From positions 1 to 64,000 of the IMG/VR virus record IMGVR_UViG_3300044946_000078: a stretch of 64,000 nt of DNA; one strand, written 5' to 3'. The notes beneath the pieces were generated by a model that worked only from the letters and a program-made list of their open reading frames with translations, was not told the DNA's origin and did not search any database. Both the position numbers and the translations under genes were made by a program. Below, one piece after another: positions 1 to 7,103 of the stretch (positions within the stretch are counted from its first letter, which is position 1; each line of letters starts with the position of its first letter). This stretch comes from a virus.

Positions 1-5
1 ACTCA

Positions 6-497
6 TCAATATAATCTATCAACTCGCTCAAGCACACACTTGGGGATGTCTATATCTGGCTCTACATATTGGCGTTCAACGATTTCTATCCAACCAATTG
101 GAAAATCAACCCAATATTTACCGAGTTCTGAGAGATGCCCTATATGTTTATCCTGTATAAGAAGGCCATCCCCAAGAGCCTTTAGAAAATTATCCATGTC
201 GGGAGTAGAGTTATGAACCATCCCGTGCATAGCCTTCCTTTTCTTTTTTGACCAGCTTTTTGGCATTGGAATATAGAACTTAACCGAGGTCCCCTTGGTC
301 GGGAAATTAAATCCTTTAATGGCTGCCTCGGCTTTAATGGCGATCTTATAATTATTATATCGCTCTAATCTGCGTTTCCTTTTTAAACCAGGTGGCCGCA
401 AATCCGCCTCTGGGATACGGAAAAACACCTTATCCCCTTGTGTGGCTCGGACGTTTGTCTGGGGCGTCAGATTCAAAATTATTACCCTTTCTTCCAT
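6..497 (-). CDS. RusA-family Holliday junction resolvase
   Basis: Probable structure-specific endonuclease that resolves branched DNA during phage recombination or packaging. Seen: the RusA pattern PDMDN (residues 99-103), then GDG (~110), D116 and K127, giving the D-D-D/K spacing expected of the RusA active site, followed by a beta-rich end (VDFPIGWIEI). The start chosen is the ATG reading MEERVII, because the longer in-frame starts at 518 and 581 overlap the upstream ribbon-helix-helix gene even more. It lies in the early minus-strand block beside a YqaJ-type exonuclease, which supports a recombination role. The fold is secure from motifs; exact substrate is inferred. Confidence 0.8.
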   Translation of the reverse strand: MEERVIILNLTPQTNVRATQGDKVFFRIPEADLRPPGLKRKRRLERYNNYKIAIKAEAAIKGFNFPTKGTSVKFYIPMPKSWSKKKRKAMHGMVHNSTPDMDNFLKALGDGLLIQDKHIGHLSELGKYWVDFPIGWIEIVERQYVEPDIDIPKCVLERVDRLY

Positions 498-648
498 GCC
501 TATTTCGTTTTTTTTCATTGATTGCAATCTGCAAAAGTAGTCCAACGGCTTCCGAAATTGATCTATTCTCCTTTTCTGCAAATGCAGCTATTTCGGTGTA
601 TATTTCAGGAGAAACAGTCGAGCATACTTGTGGGTTTCTATTCGTCAT
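430..648 (-). CDS. Ribbon-helix-helix (CopG/Arc-like) small protein
   Basis: 72 aa. Seen: a beta-strand-like start followed by a two-helix segment (SPEIYTEIAAFAEKENRSISEAVGLLLQ), the usual look of Arc/CopG ribbon-helix-helix DNA-binding proteins, and a basic Lys/Arg-rich tail. It overlaps the downstream resolvase gene by 68 bases. Probably a small transcription repressor; target unknown. It could equally be a structural adaptor of the same fold. Confidence 0.6.
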   Translation of the reverse strand: MTNRNPQVCSTVSPEIYTEIAAFAEKENRSISEAVGLLLQIAINEKKRNRHGRKGNNFESDAPDKRPSHTRG

Positions 649-660
649 AAGTATAGTAAT

Positions 661-1569
661 TTAAGTAATTACTTTAATTCTTTCCATGTGTTCTTGATAG
701 AGGGCGGCCAAATACGTCCTCCCCAATTTTACTTTACTGTAGATCCGACTTATATCCTCATCATTTCGCTCGATAGGAAAGGGAAGCATCCTATGTTCTA
801 TTGGAATATCATCAAATCTGAGATTCTTCTCAAGTTCCTCTAATTTAGCCGAATGTCTATCAATATAAATATCAATCACCCCTAATTTCTTGGCTAACTT
901 GACCTTTTCATCGTTTATAATCTCTTCTGGAACGGAAAGAAGACATTGATCTACTTCCCCTTGCTTGGCCCCTGTTAGGGCAAAATACCCCTGCATTTGC
1001 CAGTAATAGGCTGTCTTCAATTCAGCATCCAGATTGCTAAAAAAAGTCGCTGTGTCATAAGAGTTTTTTATATCTCTGACGAAGTCGGCATTACATGGGT
1101 CGTCTCCCTGGATTATATCCGGCGTTCCGATAATAAATTCGTTTTCTAAGGCGAGTTCATTCTTTTCCAGCCAGATATTTTCAAGGACTGAAACCATATT
1201 AATGGCCTCCTCCTCAACTTCTTTGCCTTTGGCGGTGTATTTATTGAAGCTATCCTTTGAGATAGCCCATTTCCCATACATGATATGGGCATACAGTTCC
1301 TTCAGGTAAGATTTTGCCCCTGAACTGAGGGTATCGAAGTCTTTTTGCGGCTCTAATTCAGCTATTTCGGCCCTAACCTTTTCAATTTTCTCCCTTTTCT
1401 TTGAAATCCGGCCCAAATGAGTAGAGGGTATCGATTCCAATTTGGCTAATTCTTCATCGAGGAGCCGCATGGCGTCTTCATATTTCTCTCGGGGGGACTT
1501 TTCCGAGCCTTCTGACGCCATTACGCGGTATAATTGGCTACAATGTAGTTTTACGTTGCTAAAATCCAT
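661..1569 (-). CDS. YqaJ/Cas4-like PD-(D/E)XK exonuclease
   Basis: 302 aa. Seen: a coiled, charged N-terminal third (residues ~25-75), then the nuclease core: E142/E144, GTPD at 148-151, DIK at 166-168 and a conserved YYWQMQGY helix at 188-195, followed by a conserved CLLSVP strand. These are the acidic, D-x-K and Q motifs of YqaJ-type viral recombinases/exonucleases, which degrade one strand of dsDNA ends to feed single-strand annealing. The next upstream gene ends 1 base away. No annealing protein is recognisable in the window; one of the unknown neighbours could serve. Confidence 0.8.
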   Translation of the reverse strand: MDFSNVKLHCSQLYRVMASEGSEKSPREKYEDAMRLLDEELAKLESIPSTHLGRISKKREKIEKVRAEIAELEPQKDFDTLSSGAKSYLKELYAHIMYGKWAISKDSFNKYTAKGKEVEEEAINMVSVLENIWLEKNELALENEFIIGTPDIIQGDDPCNADFVRDIKNSYDTATFFSNLDAELKTAYYWQMQGYFALTGAKQGEVDQCLLSVPEEIINDEKVKLAKKLGVIDIYIDRHSAKLEELEKNLRFDDIPIEHRMLPFPIERNDEDISRIYSKVKLGRTYLAALYQEHMERIKVIT

Positions 1570-1570
1570 G

Positions 1571-1900
1571 TTAGTTGCTCTTTTCTAATTGAATAATCTG
1601 TTTTTGCCGCTCAAGATAATAGGATCTTAACTCGGAAGGGACATGATCCCTTAGACGCGCTAGGTCTTTTCTGGTTTTAGCATTTTCGATTCTCCCCCGG
1701 AATCCCTCTGGATCTATTTGAATAATCTGATTTGCGTCAATCTGAGCCTGTTGGATGACCTTTGCGCCTACCCTGGTGACAAGTTCATCATAACAGGCTT
1801 CGGGATCATCGCCGGGCTCTAGTTGGGCTTCCCAGGTTGCTTTTTCCCATTTACCAAGGAGTTCTATAGTTAGAGAGTATGATATGCGGTCAATTTTCAT
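1571..1900 (-). CDS. Hypothetical protein (early operon)
   Basis: 109 aa, unrecognised. Mixed alpha/beta beginning with a short strand segment (MKIDRISYSLTIEL), acidic in the middle and helical, basic at the end. It is packed between the exonuclease and a 68-aa gene with 1-2 base spacers, so it is cotranscribed with the recombination genes. Its first 11 codons are duplicated 255 bases upstream (2120-2155) as a truncated copy. Confidence 0.65.
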   Translation of the reverse strand: MKIDRISYSLTIELLGKWEKATWEAQLEPGDDPEACYDELVTRVGAKVIQQAQIDANQIIQIDPEGFRGRIENAKTRKDLARLRDHVPSELRSYYLERQKQIIQLEKSN

Positions 1901-1902
1901 GG

Positions 1903-2109
1903 CTATTCGGCTTCTATAAGTCCAAAATGTTTTTTTATCTCTTCGAGATCAATCGCATCATAAATTTCTTTCCCGAAATGTTTTAGGACTTCTTCCATCG
2001 TTATTCCAGCAAGGATTGAATCTATATCCGGATCATCAACTGTTACATTTACCCTATAAGTTCCAGATGGCTCTACGGTACAGTTCCTTGCATCAAATTC
2101 TAAGTTCAT
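1903..2109 (-). CDS. Hypothetical acidic protein
   Basis: 68 aa, unrecognised and strongly acidic. Seen: a beta-like first half (NVTVDDPDIDS) and helical second half with two FG-containing helices (LKHFGKEIYDA, IKKHFGLIEAE). Ends TAG-CC-ATG into the next gene. Function unknown. Confidence 0.6.
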   Translation of the reverse strand: MNLEFDARNCTVEPSGTYRVNVTVDDPDIDSILAGITMEEVLKHFGKEIYDAIDLEEIKKHFGLIEAE

Positions 2110-2119
2110 TAATTTAGTT

Positions 2120-2155
2120 TTAAGTTAGAGAATAAGATATGCGATCTATTTTCAT
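2120..2155 (-). pseudogene. Truncated duplicate of the 5' end of the 109-aa gene
   Basis: Reads MKIDRISYSLT then stop. The nucleotide sequence matches the first 33 bases of the gene starting at 1900, with three third-position changes (ATT/ATA, GAC/GAT, TAC/TAT) and one at TCA/TCT. The preceding TAG-CC-ATG junction is also shared. This is the residue of a tandem duplication, kept in frame up to a premature TAA. Confidence 0.6.
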
Positions 2156-2157
2156 GG

Positions 2158-2511
2158 CTACTGTCCAGTATTTACAACGCCTTCGGAATATTCAGAGGTA
2201 TCAAATATAGATCCATCCTGGGTTAACCATTGATATATTTTGTTGGCATCAGTAAGCATATCTTCTGTAGATACATTATTGGATCGACTATGCGCCATAC
2301 TAAGCGCCTTTGCTCTATAAGAAACTATATCATTGTTAAATAATTTCTTATAGTGATCTCGATCCTCTTTAAGCTTCTTAACAGCTTCTTCGTTTTGAGA
2401 TAATTCAGTTGGCTTTATTTTATCCCATAAAGCCATAAATTGCTTAATTTCTTCCTTAGAAACATTATCTACATTGAGTGCAAACCCGAATGGTCTAATT
2501 TCTTTTGACAT
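2158..2511 (-). CDS. Hypothetical helical protein
   Basis: 117 aa, unrecognised. Mostly alpha-helical with a charged central helix (EEAVKKLKEDRDHYKKLFNND) that could form a coiled coil. Member of the early minus-strand operon. Confidence 0.6.
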   Translation of the reverse strand: MSKEIRPFGFALNVDNVSKEEIKQFMALWDKIKPTELSQNEEAVKKLKEDRDHYKKLFNNDIVSYRAKALSMAHSRSNNVSTEDMLTDANKIYQWLTQDGSIFDTSEYSEGVVNTGQ

Positions 2512-2523
2512 TATGTTATAGTT

Positions 2524-2793
2524 TTAATTGGTTAAAATTCTGATCTTGGATAGCCATTCATTCGCTTTTTCAAGCTTGTTTTCCTCGTTAAATTCGACCC
2601 AATAGCCGCCATCTAAGTGTAAGACAAGGATTTCATCTACTCCGGCTGAACGAGTACGACCGCCGATATAAAATACTCGTTTAACAAGTGGATGTGAACA
2701 TGCTAACCTCTCTGACATATGATAAGATTCCCCTGTCTTGGCATCTTTAAAATCTAAATCACATTTTTCTATTTTAATGCATGGTTCTGTCAT
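2524..2793 (-). CDS. Hypothetical protein
   Basis: 89 aa, unrecognised. Alternating beta segments (FYIGG, EILVLHLDGGYWVEF) suggest a small beta-rich fold with two cysteines near the N-terminus. The start codon overlaps the stop of the upstream 74-aa gene by 4 bases, implying translational coupling. Confidence 0.6.
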   Translation of the reverse strand: MTEPCIKIEKCDLDFKDAKTGESYHMSERLACSHPLVKRVFYIGGRTRSAGVDEILVLHLDGGYWVEFNEENKLEKANEWLSKIRILTN

Positions 2794-3014
2794 TGTATTA
2801 TATATCTAATTAGTAATTGAGCGGGCATTTCTCGTAAAAATTCGCCATCCCCTATCTCGAATAAAGGAACCAAGAATACAACAAATTCGTTTTGGGGCCT
2901 AACTGTAGGGTGACGAAGATTAACTGAATAATATAAGCCATCTTTTACAGCATGAGTAAATATTGCTATTGGCTTCTCCTTATATAGGATCTTTTTAATT
3001 TCGTTTAGTTCCAT
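2790..3014 (-). CDS. Hypothetical protein
   Basis: 74 aa, unrecognised. Small alpha/beta protein with hydrophobic strands (PIAIFTHAV, FVVFLVPLFEI). Coupled by a 4-base overlap to the downstream 89-aa gene, so the two products may act together. Confidence 0.55.
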   Translation of the reverse strand: MELNEIKKILYKEKPIAIFTHAVKDGLYYSVNLRHPTVRPQNEFVVFLVPLFEIGDGEFLREMPAQLLIRYIIQ

Positions 3015-3020
3015 TGATTA

Positions 3021-3383
3021 TTATGATTTTGTAGAGCCTCGAAGCCCGGTATAAATGGTTTGTTCTGCTGGTTGCTGTTCTTTAGATTGTGATTTTCCAC
3101 CTTCCAGATTTTCTACCAATGTCTTCAATATAGGCCATTGGTCTGAGTTTTGGAACAACTCTTTCAATTGACTTTTGAATCGATTCCACTCGGCAGGACT
3201 TGTTATTAAAAACTGTAGCGTATGAAGTTCGCCAAGTTCATGTGGCTCTATAGAGTGATCCATTAAATCAAAACAATACGCTCCCAGTTCACGAGCAACA
3301 TCTTTTAGCCTATCGTCGAAGTAATAACTTTGTCGCTTAATAAGCTCTGGGTTGAATAATTGGGATTTTTTAACTCGGATCAT
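3021..3383 (-). CDS. Hypothetical helical protein
   Basis: 120 aa, unrecognised. Start chosen at the ATG reading MIRVKKSQ, which overlaps the upstream 136-aa gene by only 14 bases; the longer in-frame extension to 3554 lies entirely over that gene and is compositionally a shadow. Helical with aromatic-rich segments (RQSYYFDDRLKDVAREL) and a polar Gln/Ser/Glu-rich tail. Confidence 0.6.
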   Translation of the reverse strand: MIRVKKSQLFNPELIKRQSYYFDDRLKDVARELGAYCFDLMDHSIEPHELGELHTLQFLITSPAEWNRFKSQLKELFQNSDQWPILKTLVENLEGGKSQSKEQQPAEQTIYTGLRGSTKS

Positions 3384-3780
3384 CTTTAGATTGCTTGTAT
3401 TTAAGGAATAGTTCGCCTGTAGTAAGACGCCCTTCTGGATCATCTCCATATACCCATGAATGCCAATATCCATCCTCCCAATAAGAATAATGACAAGATT
3501 CACTATGAGTCCAATCGGAAAAATCAGTAGCTTCCTCTTGAGACTTGGCATCAATCAACTTATTGAGGGAATCGATATGTGGTTCTAAAATAGAGGGAAC
3601 ATATTCCGGCAATGACTTATTGTAACGTCTTACTACCTCTTCAAAGGATATTTCCTGGTCTCCTATAGCCTCCATGTCTTCTATCCAGGCATTGTTTTTA
3701 TCGGCAGCAATATATAATTCTTCCTTACCTACACATCGGCAGAACCAAGCTAAGAAAGCGGCCATCTTTCTATCTTCCAT
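3370..3780 (-). CDS. Hypothetical protein
   Basis: 136 aa, unrecognised. Acidic, Trp/Tyr/His-rich stretch near residues 90-115 (SHYSYWEDGYWHSW-type) and helical flanks. Starts 1 base from the upstream stop. Cotranscribed with the early genes. Confidence 0.6.
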   Translation of the reverse strand: MEDRKMAAFLAWFCRCVGKEELYIAADKNNAWIEDMEAIGDQEISFEEVVRRYNKSLPEYVPSILEPHIDSLNKLIDAKSQEEATDFSDWTHSESCHYSYWEDGYWHSWVYGDDPEGRLTTGELFLKYKQSKDDPS

Positions 3781-4328
3781 TATCTTTTATTTAAATATTT
3801 GAGATAATTCTCGGCATATCTTTGTAAAAAGTCGGGACCAACCCATGTTTCTATTTGACCGGCCTTGTAGGCATAAATAAAACACTTGATCATATCTTCT
3901 TCTGTGTATGGTTTCCCAGCGGCTTTATAGTTGGCAATAATCTGATTTACGACCCCAATATCTGGATCTTTATAAACATGGTACCCTTCACGCTCCAATA
4001 GTTCTTTTGCCGATTTAATCTTGAACTCTTTCGATACTGGCTCAAATTCAACCATGCTGAGAGAGACATAATACCCCATACCACGGAGTAGTTCTTTTGC
4101 TTTAGCTACTTCGTGGTCTTCTTCAGGAAGGAACCAATTGACGTCAAGTACGTCGGCCTCAGTAATACCATATACGATTCTATTCTCCCATATATATTTT
4201 CCATTTTTTTGATGAAAGCACCACTCAGGATAATATCGATTATCATAATCGGGATCTTTTAAAAATTTTGTCCCTGATTTATGCCCCGGGAAGTCCTTTT
4301 GAAGGATATATACCTTACTGTTGCTCAT
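3780..4328 (-). CDS. Hypothetical protein with two KELL-GY motifs
   Basis: 182 aa, unrecognised. Seen: two copies of a short motif, AKELLRGMGYYV (~residue 75) and AKELLEREGYHV (~106), separated by a strand, which suggests an internal duplication of a helix-strand unit. The first 60 residues are Tyr/Trp-rich and beta-like. Overlaps the upstream gene by 14 bases. Confidence 0.6.
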   Translation of the reverse strand: MSNSKVYILQKDFPGHKSGTKFLKDPDYDNRYYPEWCFHQKNGKYIWENRIVYGITEADVLDVNWFLPEEDHEVAKAKELLRGMGYYVSLSMVEFEPVSKEFKIKSAKELLEREGYHVYKDPDIGVVNQIIANYKAAGKPYTEEDMIKCFIYAYKAGQIETWVGPDFLQRYAENYLKYLNKR

Positions 4329-4566
4329 TGGTATTTGTTTTTAGTTCGCCCATCAATAGATCCTTTAACTCTTGGTATTGGATCTCTGTAAAGTCTTTTT
4401 CGTAAAATGCTTGGATTAATGACTCTTCCTCATATTCACTTGCCGGAATTACAAACACATAATAGTCCGGCATTTTATCTTCCAGATGCTTACGTAATTT
4501 ATCATCTATGACAGACTTACCATTAATCATTGGTATTCTAAATATTACTATTGGCTTACAGTTCAT
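4315..4566 (-). CDS. Hypothetical protein
   Basis: 83 aa, unrecognised. Starts with a beta strand (KPIVIFRIP), has a hydrophobic YYVFVIPA strand and helical C-terminus. The second gene of the early operon driven from the promoter at 4875-4906. Confidence 0.6.
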   Translation of the reverse strand: MNCKPIVIFRIPMINGKSVIDDKLRKHLEDKMPDYYVFVIPASEYEEESLIQAFYEKDFTEIQYQELKDLLMGELKTNTNEQQ

Positions 4567-4599
4567 TGATAAGTATTTTAAAGGTTTGTGCCGGGGTTG

Positions 4600-4869
4600 T
4601 CATTTCTTTGTTTTTTTGGATTGCGGGACCGGATCAAGAGAGGTAAGCCCATCAGTATGTAATACACTTATTCTATTGATTCCAACATAGTCATGAGGCA
4701 ATGGGATACATTCCGATGCATCAGCTGAGGCTGGCGGCTCTCCCCACCATGTAAGATAGGTTTCAATTACCTCAGAGATCGTCGTGCCAAGTTTTTTTGC
4801 TTTCCTTGCGGCTCTATTATAATATTTATCCGCTATCTTGTAAGAATGGACATTTCTTTTTGCCTTCAT
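4600..4869 (-). CDS. Ribbon-helix-helix-like regulator, first gene of early operon
   Basis: 89 aa. Seen: very basic N-terminus (KAKRNVHSYKI) then helix-turn-helix-like KYYNRAARKAKKLGTTISEVIETYLTWW, the pattern of ribbon-helix-helix DNA-binding proteins; C-terminal tail disordered and Lys-rich. Its ATG begins only 5 bases after a consensus -7 box, so the mRNA may be leaderless. Being first in the operon and DNA-binding, it may autoregulate; the promoter spacer carries AATACG direct repeats that could be its operator. That role is inferred. Confidence 0.65.
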   Translation of the reverse strand: MKAKRNVHSYKIADKYYNRAARKAKKLGTTISEVIETYLTWWGEPPASADASECIPLPHDYVGINRISVLHTDGLTSLDPVPQSKKTKK

Positions 4870-4874
4870 AAAAA

Positions 4875-4906
4875 CAAAAGTAAATTACGTATTGCGTATT
4901 ACCAAA
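4875..4906 (-). promoter_or_regulatory. Early promoter, minus strand (Bacteroidota type)
   Basis: On the minus strand TTTG (4906-4903), a 20-base spacer, then TACTTTTG (4882-4875): a perfect fit to the TTTG-N19-21-TAnnTTTG consensus. The spacer holds AATACG direct repeats, a possible operator. It drives the 4869-to-1 gene block. Confidence 0.75.
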
Positions 4907-4922
4907 TTAATTCTTACCTTTA
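4892..4922 (+). promoter_or_regulatory. Candidate divergent promoter, plus strand
   Basis: TTG (4892-4894), 20-base spacer, TACCTTTA (4915-4922). One mismatch from the -7 consensus. It overlaps the minus-strand promoter, so the two would interfere or be co-regulated. Confidence 0.4.
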
Positions 4923-4965
4923 TTTCACCAACGGTTAGCAGGTTTTATTTAGGGTACAGCAATAC

Positions 4966-4998
4966 AGCCCTGGGCATTTACTCGGGGCTCTCTTTTTT
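4966..4998 (+). terminator. Leader hairpin with U-tract (possible attenuator)
   Basis: AGCCC/GGGCT stem (4966-4970 with 4985-4989) around a 14-base loop, followed closely by a run of six T at 4993-4998, then the ATG at 5011. Placed between promoter and first gene, it could terminate or attenuate transcription. Stem is short, so confidence is low. Confidence 0.35.
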
Positions 4999-5010
4999 AA
5001 AATCACAACA

Positions 5011-5229
5011 ATGGCTTTTTCTAATAAACAGAGGGACGCACTCATTGCTGAACGAGGACAACCAAAATTACGTTTAGAGTTTGATGTGTTTGAGGATGAA
5101 CGAGTATCTATGTGGACACATTTCGATCATAGTGATGATTTCGGGGCAGTTAAAAACCGCCTTGAAGCAATAAGAGATCATTTAAACGAGTTCTTGCGTG
5201 ATGAAAATATGTGCCCGTTTCACAAATAA
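5011..5229 (+). CDS. Hypothetical protein
   Basis: 72 aa, unrecognised. Charged alpha/beta protein; C-terminal Cys/His-containing end (CPFHK). First gene of a two-gene plus-strand unit that faces away from the early operon. Confidence 0.55.
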   Translation: MAFSNKQRDALIAERGQPKLRLEFDVFEDERVSMWTHFDHSDDFGAVKNRLEAIRDHLNEFLRDENMCPFHK

Positions 5230-5250
5230 TTGTTGACTATAGATTTTATA

Positions 5251-5490
5251 ATGATGACAAGTAGAGAATATAGATATCGTATGGCCGCAAATTTAACTCG
5301 ATTATTGGATCAACAATGGAGAGAGAGATCGGATTTAATGATTAGAAAAATTTTTGAATCTTTCGCTCAATATAACGCGGCTGCAACAAAAGTGGAAATG
5401 ATCGACGGGCATATCCATGTATCTATCGTTTCGCCACTGGATGTTGATCCACATGATCCGACAATTATTTATCACAGTTGTTCCGAATAA
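5251..5490 (+). CDS. Hypothetical protein
   Basis: 79 aa, unrecognised. Start taken at ATG-ATG at 5251 rather than the upstream TTG. Basic helical N-terminus and a His/Asp-rich beta end (DGHIHVSIVSPLDVDPHDP). Follows the 72-aa gene with a short gap and is likely cotranscribed. Confidence 0.55.
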   Translation: MMTSREYRYRMAANLTRLLDQQWRERSDLMIRKIFESFAQYNAAATKVEMIDGHIHVSIVSPLDVDPHDPTIIYHSCSE

Positions 5491-5601
5491 ATTCATAAAT
5501 TCGTATCAAGGCCGTGAGCAATTCAGCCCGGCTAAAAACAAAGGCAACTATACCCATTTACACACAGGCATAATTAATTGAAAATGTGGTAGTTGTTGGA
5601 T

Positions 5602-5757
5602 TTAAGGCTTCTTTTCGTCCTTTTTGGTATCCGCGTGCTTTGCGGCGGCTTTCATTACATCAAAAAATGAACCAGTAACCCCTAGTTTGGAATCGTAGTT
5701 TTCCTTTCTGGGCTTCTTTGCTGGTTCTTTTTCTTTGGGGGCTTTAGCCTTCTTCAT
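5602..5757 (-). CDS. Small Lys-rich protein
   Basis: 51 aa. Seen: Lys/Pro/Ala-rich N-terminus (KKAKAPKEKEPAKKPRK), a conserved-looking core YDSKLGVTGSFFDVMKAAAKHA, and a Lys-rich tail. Small proteins with this core are familiar from Bacteroidota chromosomes as well as mobile DNA. Function unknown; the charge suggests nucleic-acid contact. Directly downstream of the helix-turn-helix gene on the same strand, so probably the same transcript. Confidence 0.6.
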   Translation of the reverse strand: MKKAKAPKEKEPAKKPRKENYDSKLGVTGSFFDVMKAAAKHADTKKDEKKP

Positions 5758-5787
5758 GCTATGAAGTTACAATTTTGGAGCGGGATT

Positions 5788-6066
5788 CTATCGCTTTTTC
5801 TTAGCCCTCTTATCAGCTTCGCATTGATTGTAAACAAGGTCAATTACTACCTTGTCATCTACTCCCAATAAGGCCGCGATCCTAAAGGCGTCTTTGAAGG
5901 TGAACCCTTCCGGATTGTCCAGGAGCTTGGATAATGTTTGATGGTGCATACCCAAGTCTTTCGCTAAGACGGTCTTTGGCAAAGTATCGGTAATCTCACG
6001 AAAAGTTTTGATAAACCCGGCTGAGATTAGATTTTTCACCGTTCCGTATCGCTTATCCTTTGACAT
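5788..6066 (-). CDS. Helix-turn-helix transcription regulator
   Basis: 92 aa. Seen: a clear helix-turn-helix at about residues 30-58 (KTVLAKDLGMHHQTLSKLLDNP), followed by FTFKDAFRIAALLGVDD and a basic Lys-rich tail. This short form is common in Bacteroidota genomes. It is transcribed divergently from the sigma-like gene at 6202, and the gap between them holds two palindromes (6116-6128, 6138-6158). The expected role is repressor of that divergent region; target binding is inferred. Confidence 0.75.
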   Translation of the reverse strand: MSKDKRYGTVKNLISAGFIKTFREITDTLPKTVLAKDLGMHHQTLSKLLDNPEGFTFKDAFRIAALLGVDDKVVIDLVYNQCEADKRAKKKR

Positions 6067-6115
6067 TCAGCAAAGAAAAGGGCAAAGTCTTATACAGACG
6101 TATATTAGGTCATAC

Positions 6116-6128
6116 AATTACGGTAATT
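6116..6128. promoter_or_regulatory. 13-bp palindrome, candidate operator
   Basis: AATTACGGTAATT, a perfect palindrome around a central G, 50 bases upstream of the regulator start. Size and symmetry fit a dimeric repressor site. Confidence 0.5.
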
Positions 6129-6137
6129 CCATCTAAT

Positions 6138-6158
6138 TCTGACGTTCATTACGTCAGA
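6138..6158. promoter_or_regulatory. Inverted repeat, candidate operator
   Basis: Eight-base arms TCTGACGT and ACGTCAGA around a 5-base spacer. Further GACGT/ACGT half-sites lie on both sides (near 6098 and 6163), as in cooperative operators. Sits just upstream of the candidate plus-strand promoter at 6161-6192. Confidence 0.55.
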
Positions 6159-6160
6159 TA

Positions 6161-6192
6161 TTGACGTATTCCGGGAAGTATTGCTATATTGG
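6161..6192 (+). promoter_or_regulatory. Candidate promoter of the sigma-like gene
   Basis: TTG (6161-6163), 21-base spacer, TATATTGG (6185-6192): one mismatch from TAnnTTTG. The ATG at 6202 lies 9 bases downstream, giving a very short leader. Confidence 0.4.
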
Positions 6193-6201
6193 GTGCCATA
6201 A

Positions 6202-6507
6202 ATGGGTGCTATCCCCCGCCGACGCCATATGACACCAATGCTAAGAACCAAAGTCGATATAGTCGATTGCTTTATCGCTGGTGACCCTATCGTTTATGAG
6301 CTTGTTATCTGGGATTACTACGACTATGTTCTATCCTACGTGAATGAATACGTAAAGGACAAGAAAGCGGCCTTTATTATTGTGGGGCTTGTATTCGCCC
6401 AATTGTGGGCACGGCGCAAGACCCTACACCGAGGTACATCTATGCTCGCCCATATCAACCAACAAATAGATAAAACACTAGGACCCAAGACCAACCTTTT
6501 TTATTAG
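6202..6507 (+). CDS. ECF-sigma region-2-like protein lacking region 4
   Basis: 101 aa. Seen: a GDP...YELVIWDYYDYVLSYVNEYV stretch followed by KDKKAAFIIVGLVFAQLW and RRKTLHRGTSMLAHINQQID, which lines up with sigma-70 region 2 of ECF factors (helix, -10 recognition helix with F..LW, then the S..A.L helix). The protein ends where a linker and the -35-binding region 4 would begin, so it is a region-2-only form. It could bind core polymerase as a partial sigma or antagonist. The start at 6229 (MTPMLRTK) is also possible. Divergent from an HTH regulator; terminator follows. Confidence 0.55.
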   Translation: MGAIPRRRHMTPMLRTKVDIVDCFIAGDPIVYELVIWDYYDYVLSYVNEYVKDKKAAFIIVGLVFAQLWARRKTLHRGTSMLAHINQQIDKTLGPKTNLFY

Positions 6508-6531
6508 AAGTCAAGGTTTATTCATTGATTC

Positions 6532-6559
6532 GGGGAGGGTTTCTACCTTCCCCTTTTTT
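6532..6559 (+). terminator. Intrinsic terminator
   Basis: GGGGAGGG/CCTTCCCC stem with a 6-base loop, followed by TTTTTT (6554-6559). Ends the sigma-like gene's transcript. Confidence 0.7.
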
Positions 6560-6568
6560 ATATGCGAA

Positions 6569-7087
6569 TCAAAAGATATCCTTCACCAATGAAGTCCCCT
6601 CAAGGCTTACTAAATATTCTATTGCTTTTTTAAGCCTTTGTGGTATATTATCACGTAGAACATCCACATCATAGAAATACATTGAATGAAATCCGGTATA
6701 AGAAAAGCCGTGTATTGTAGCTTTAGTAGCCCCATCTAAAACATATTCGCAAGAATCCGAATAATTGAAATAAAGTGTTATGGTCAAACACGGGAATATA
6801 TATCTAGTCTCGGCTGTATTATAATCAATTGAAAGATCAACCTTTTGGACTTTTGCCAGATTAAGGTGATGTTCTTTGTAATTTGTCATGGACTGTGTTG
6901 TTCCGTTATCCGTATGGACAAGATAACCGTCTTGGAAAAAATAGCTATCACTAATGTCTAAATAAGGATGATGGCTAAATTTATCTAAGTAGAATTCTAT
7001 CCATTTTTCGGTATCCGATTTTGTTTGTCCAAAAGAAGTAGAAATAAAGAAGAAAGACATAAGGAATGCCAAATTGAACGCTTTCAT
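6569..7087 (-). CDS. Secreted protein of unknown function
   Basis: 172 aa. Seen: N-terminal signal peptide (Lys, then LAFLMSFFFISTSFG, cleavage after FGQ region at ~21), no lipobox. The mature part is acidic and Tyr/Phe-rich beta (TITLYFNYSDSCEYVL). It does not resemble a virion protein; as a solitary exported product it may be a lysogeny-type accessory factor acting in the periplasm or at the surface. Unrecognised. Confidence 0.6.
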   Translation of the reverse strand: MKAFNLAFLMSFFFISTSFGQTKSDTEKWIEFYLDKFSHHPYLDISDSYFFQDGYLVHTDNGTTQSMTNYKEHHLNLAKVQKVDLSIDYNTAETRYIFPCLTITLYFNYSDSCEYVLDGATKATIHGFSYTGFHSMYFYDVDVLRDNIPQRLKKAIEYLVSLEGTSLVKDIF

Positions 7088-7103
7088 TTTAAAGAGCCTA
7101 AAT

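Noticed and set aside
3384-3554. N-terminal extension of the 120-aa early protein to 177 aa
   Set aside because: The extra residues lie over the 136-aa gene in another frame and look like its shadow; the ATG at 3383 has a normal small overlap.
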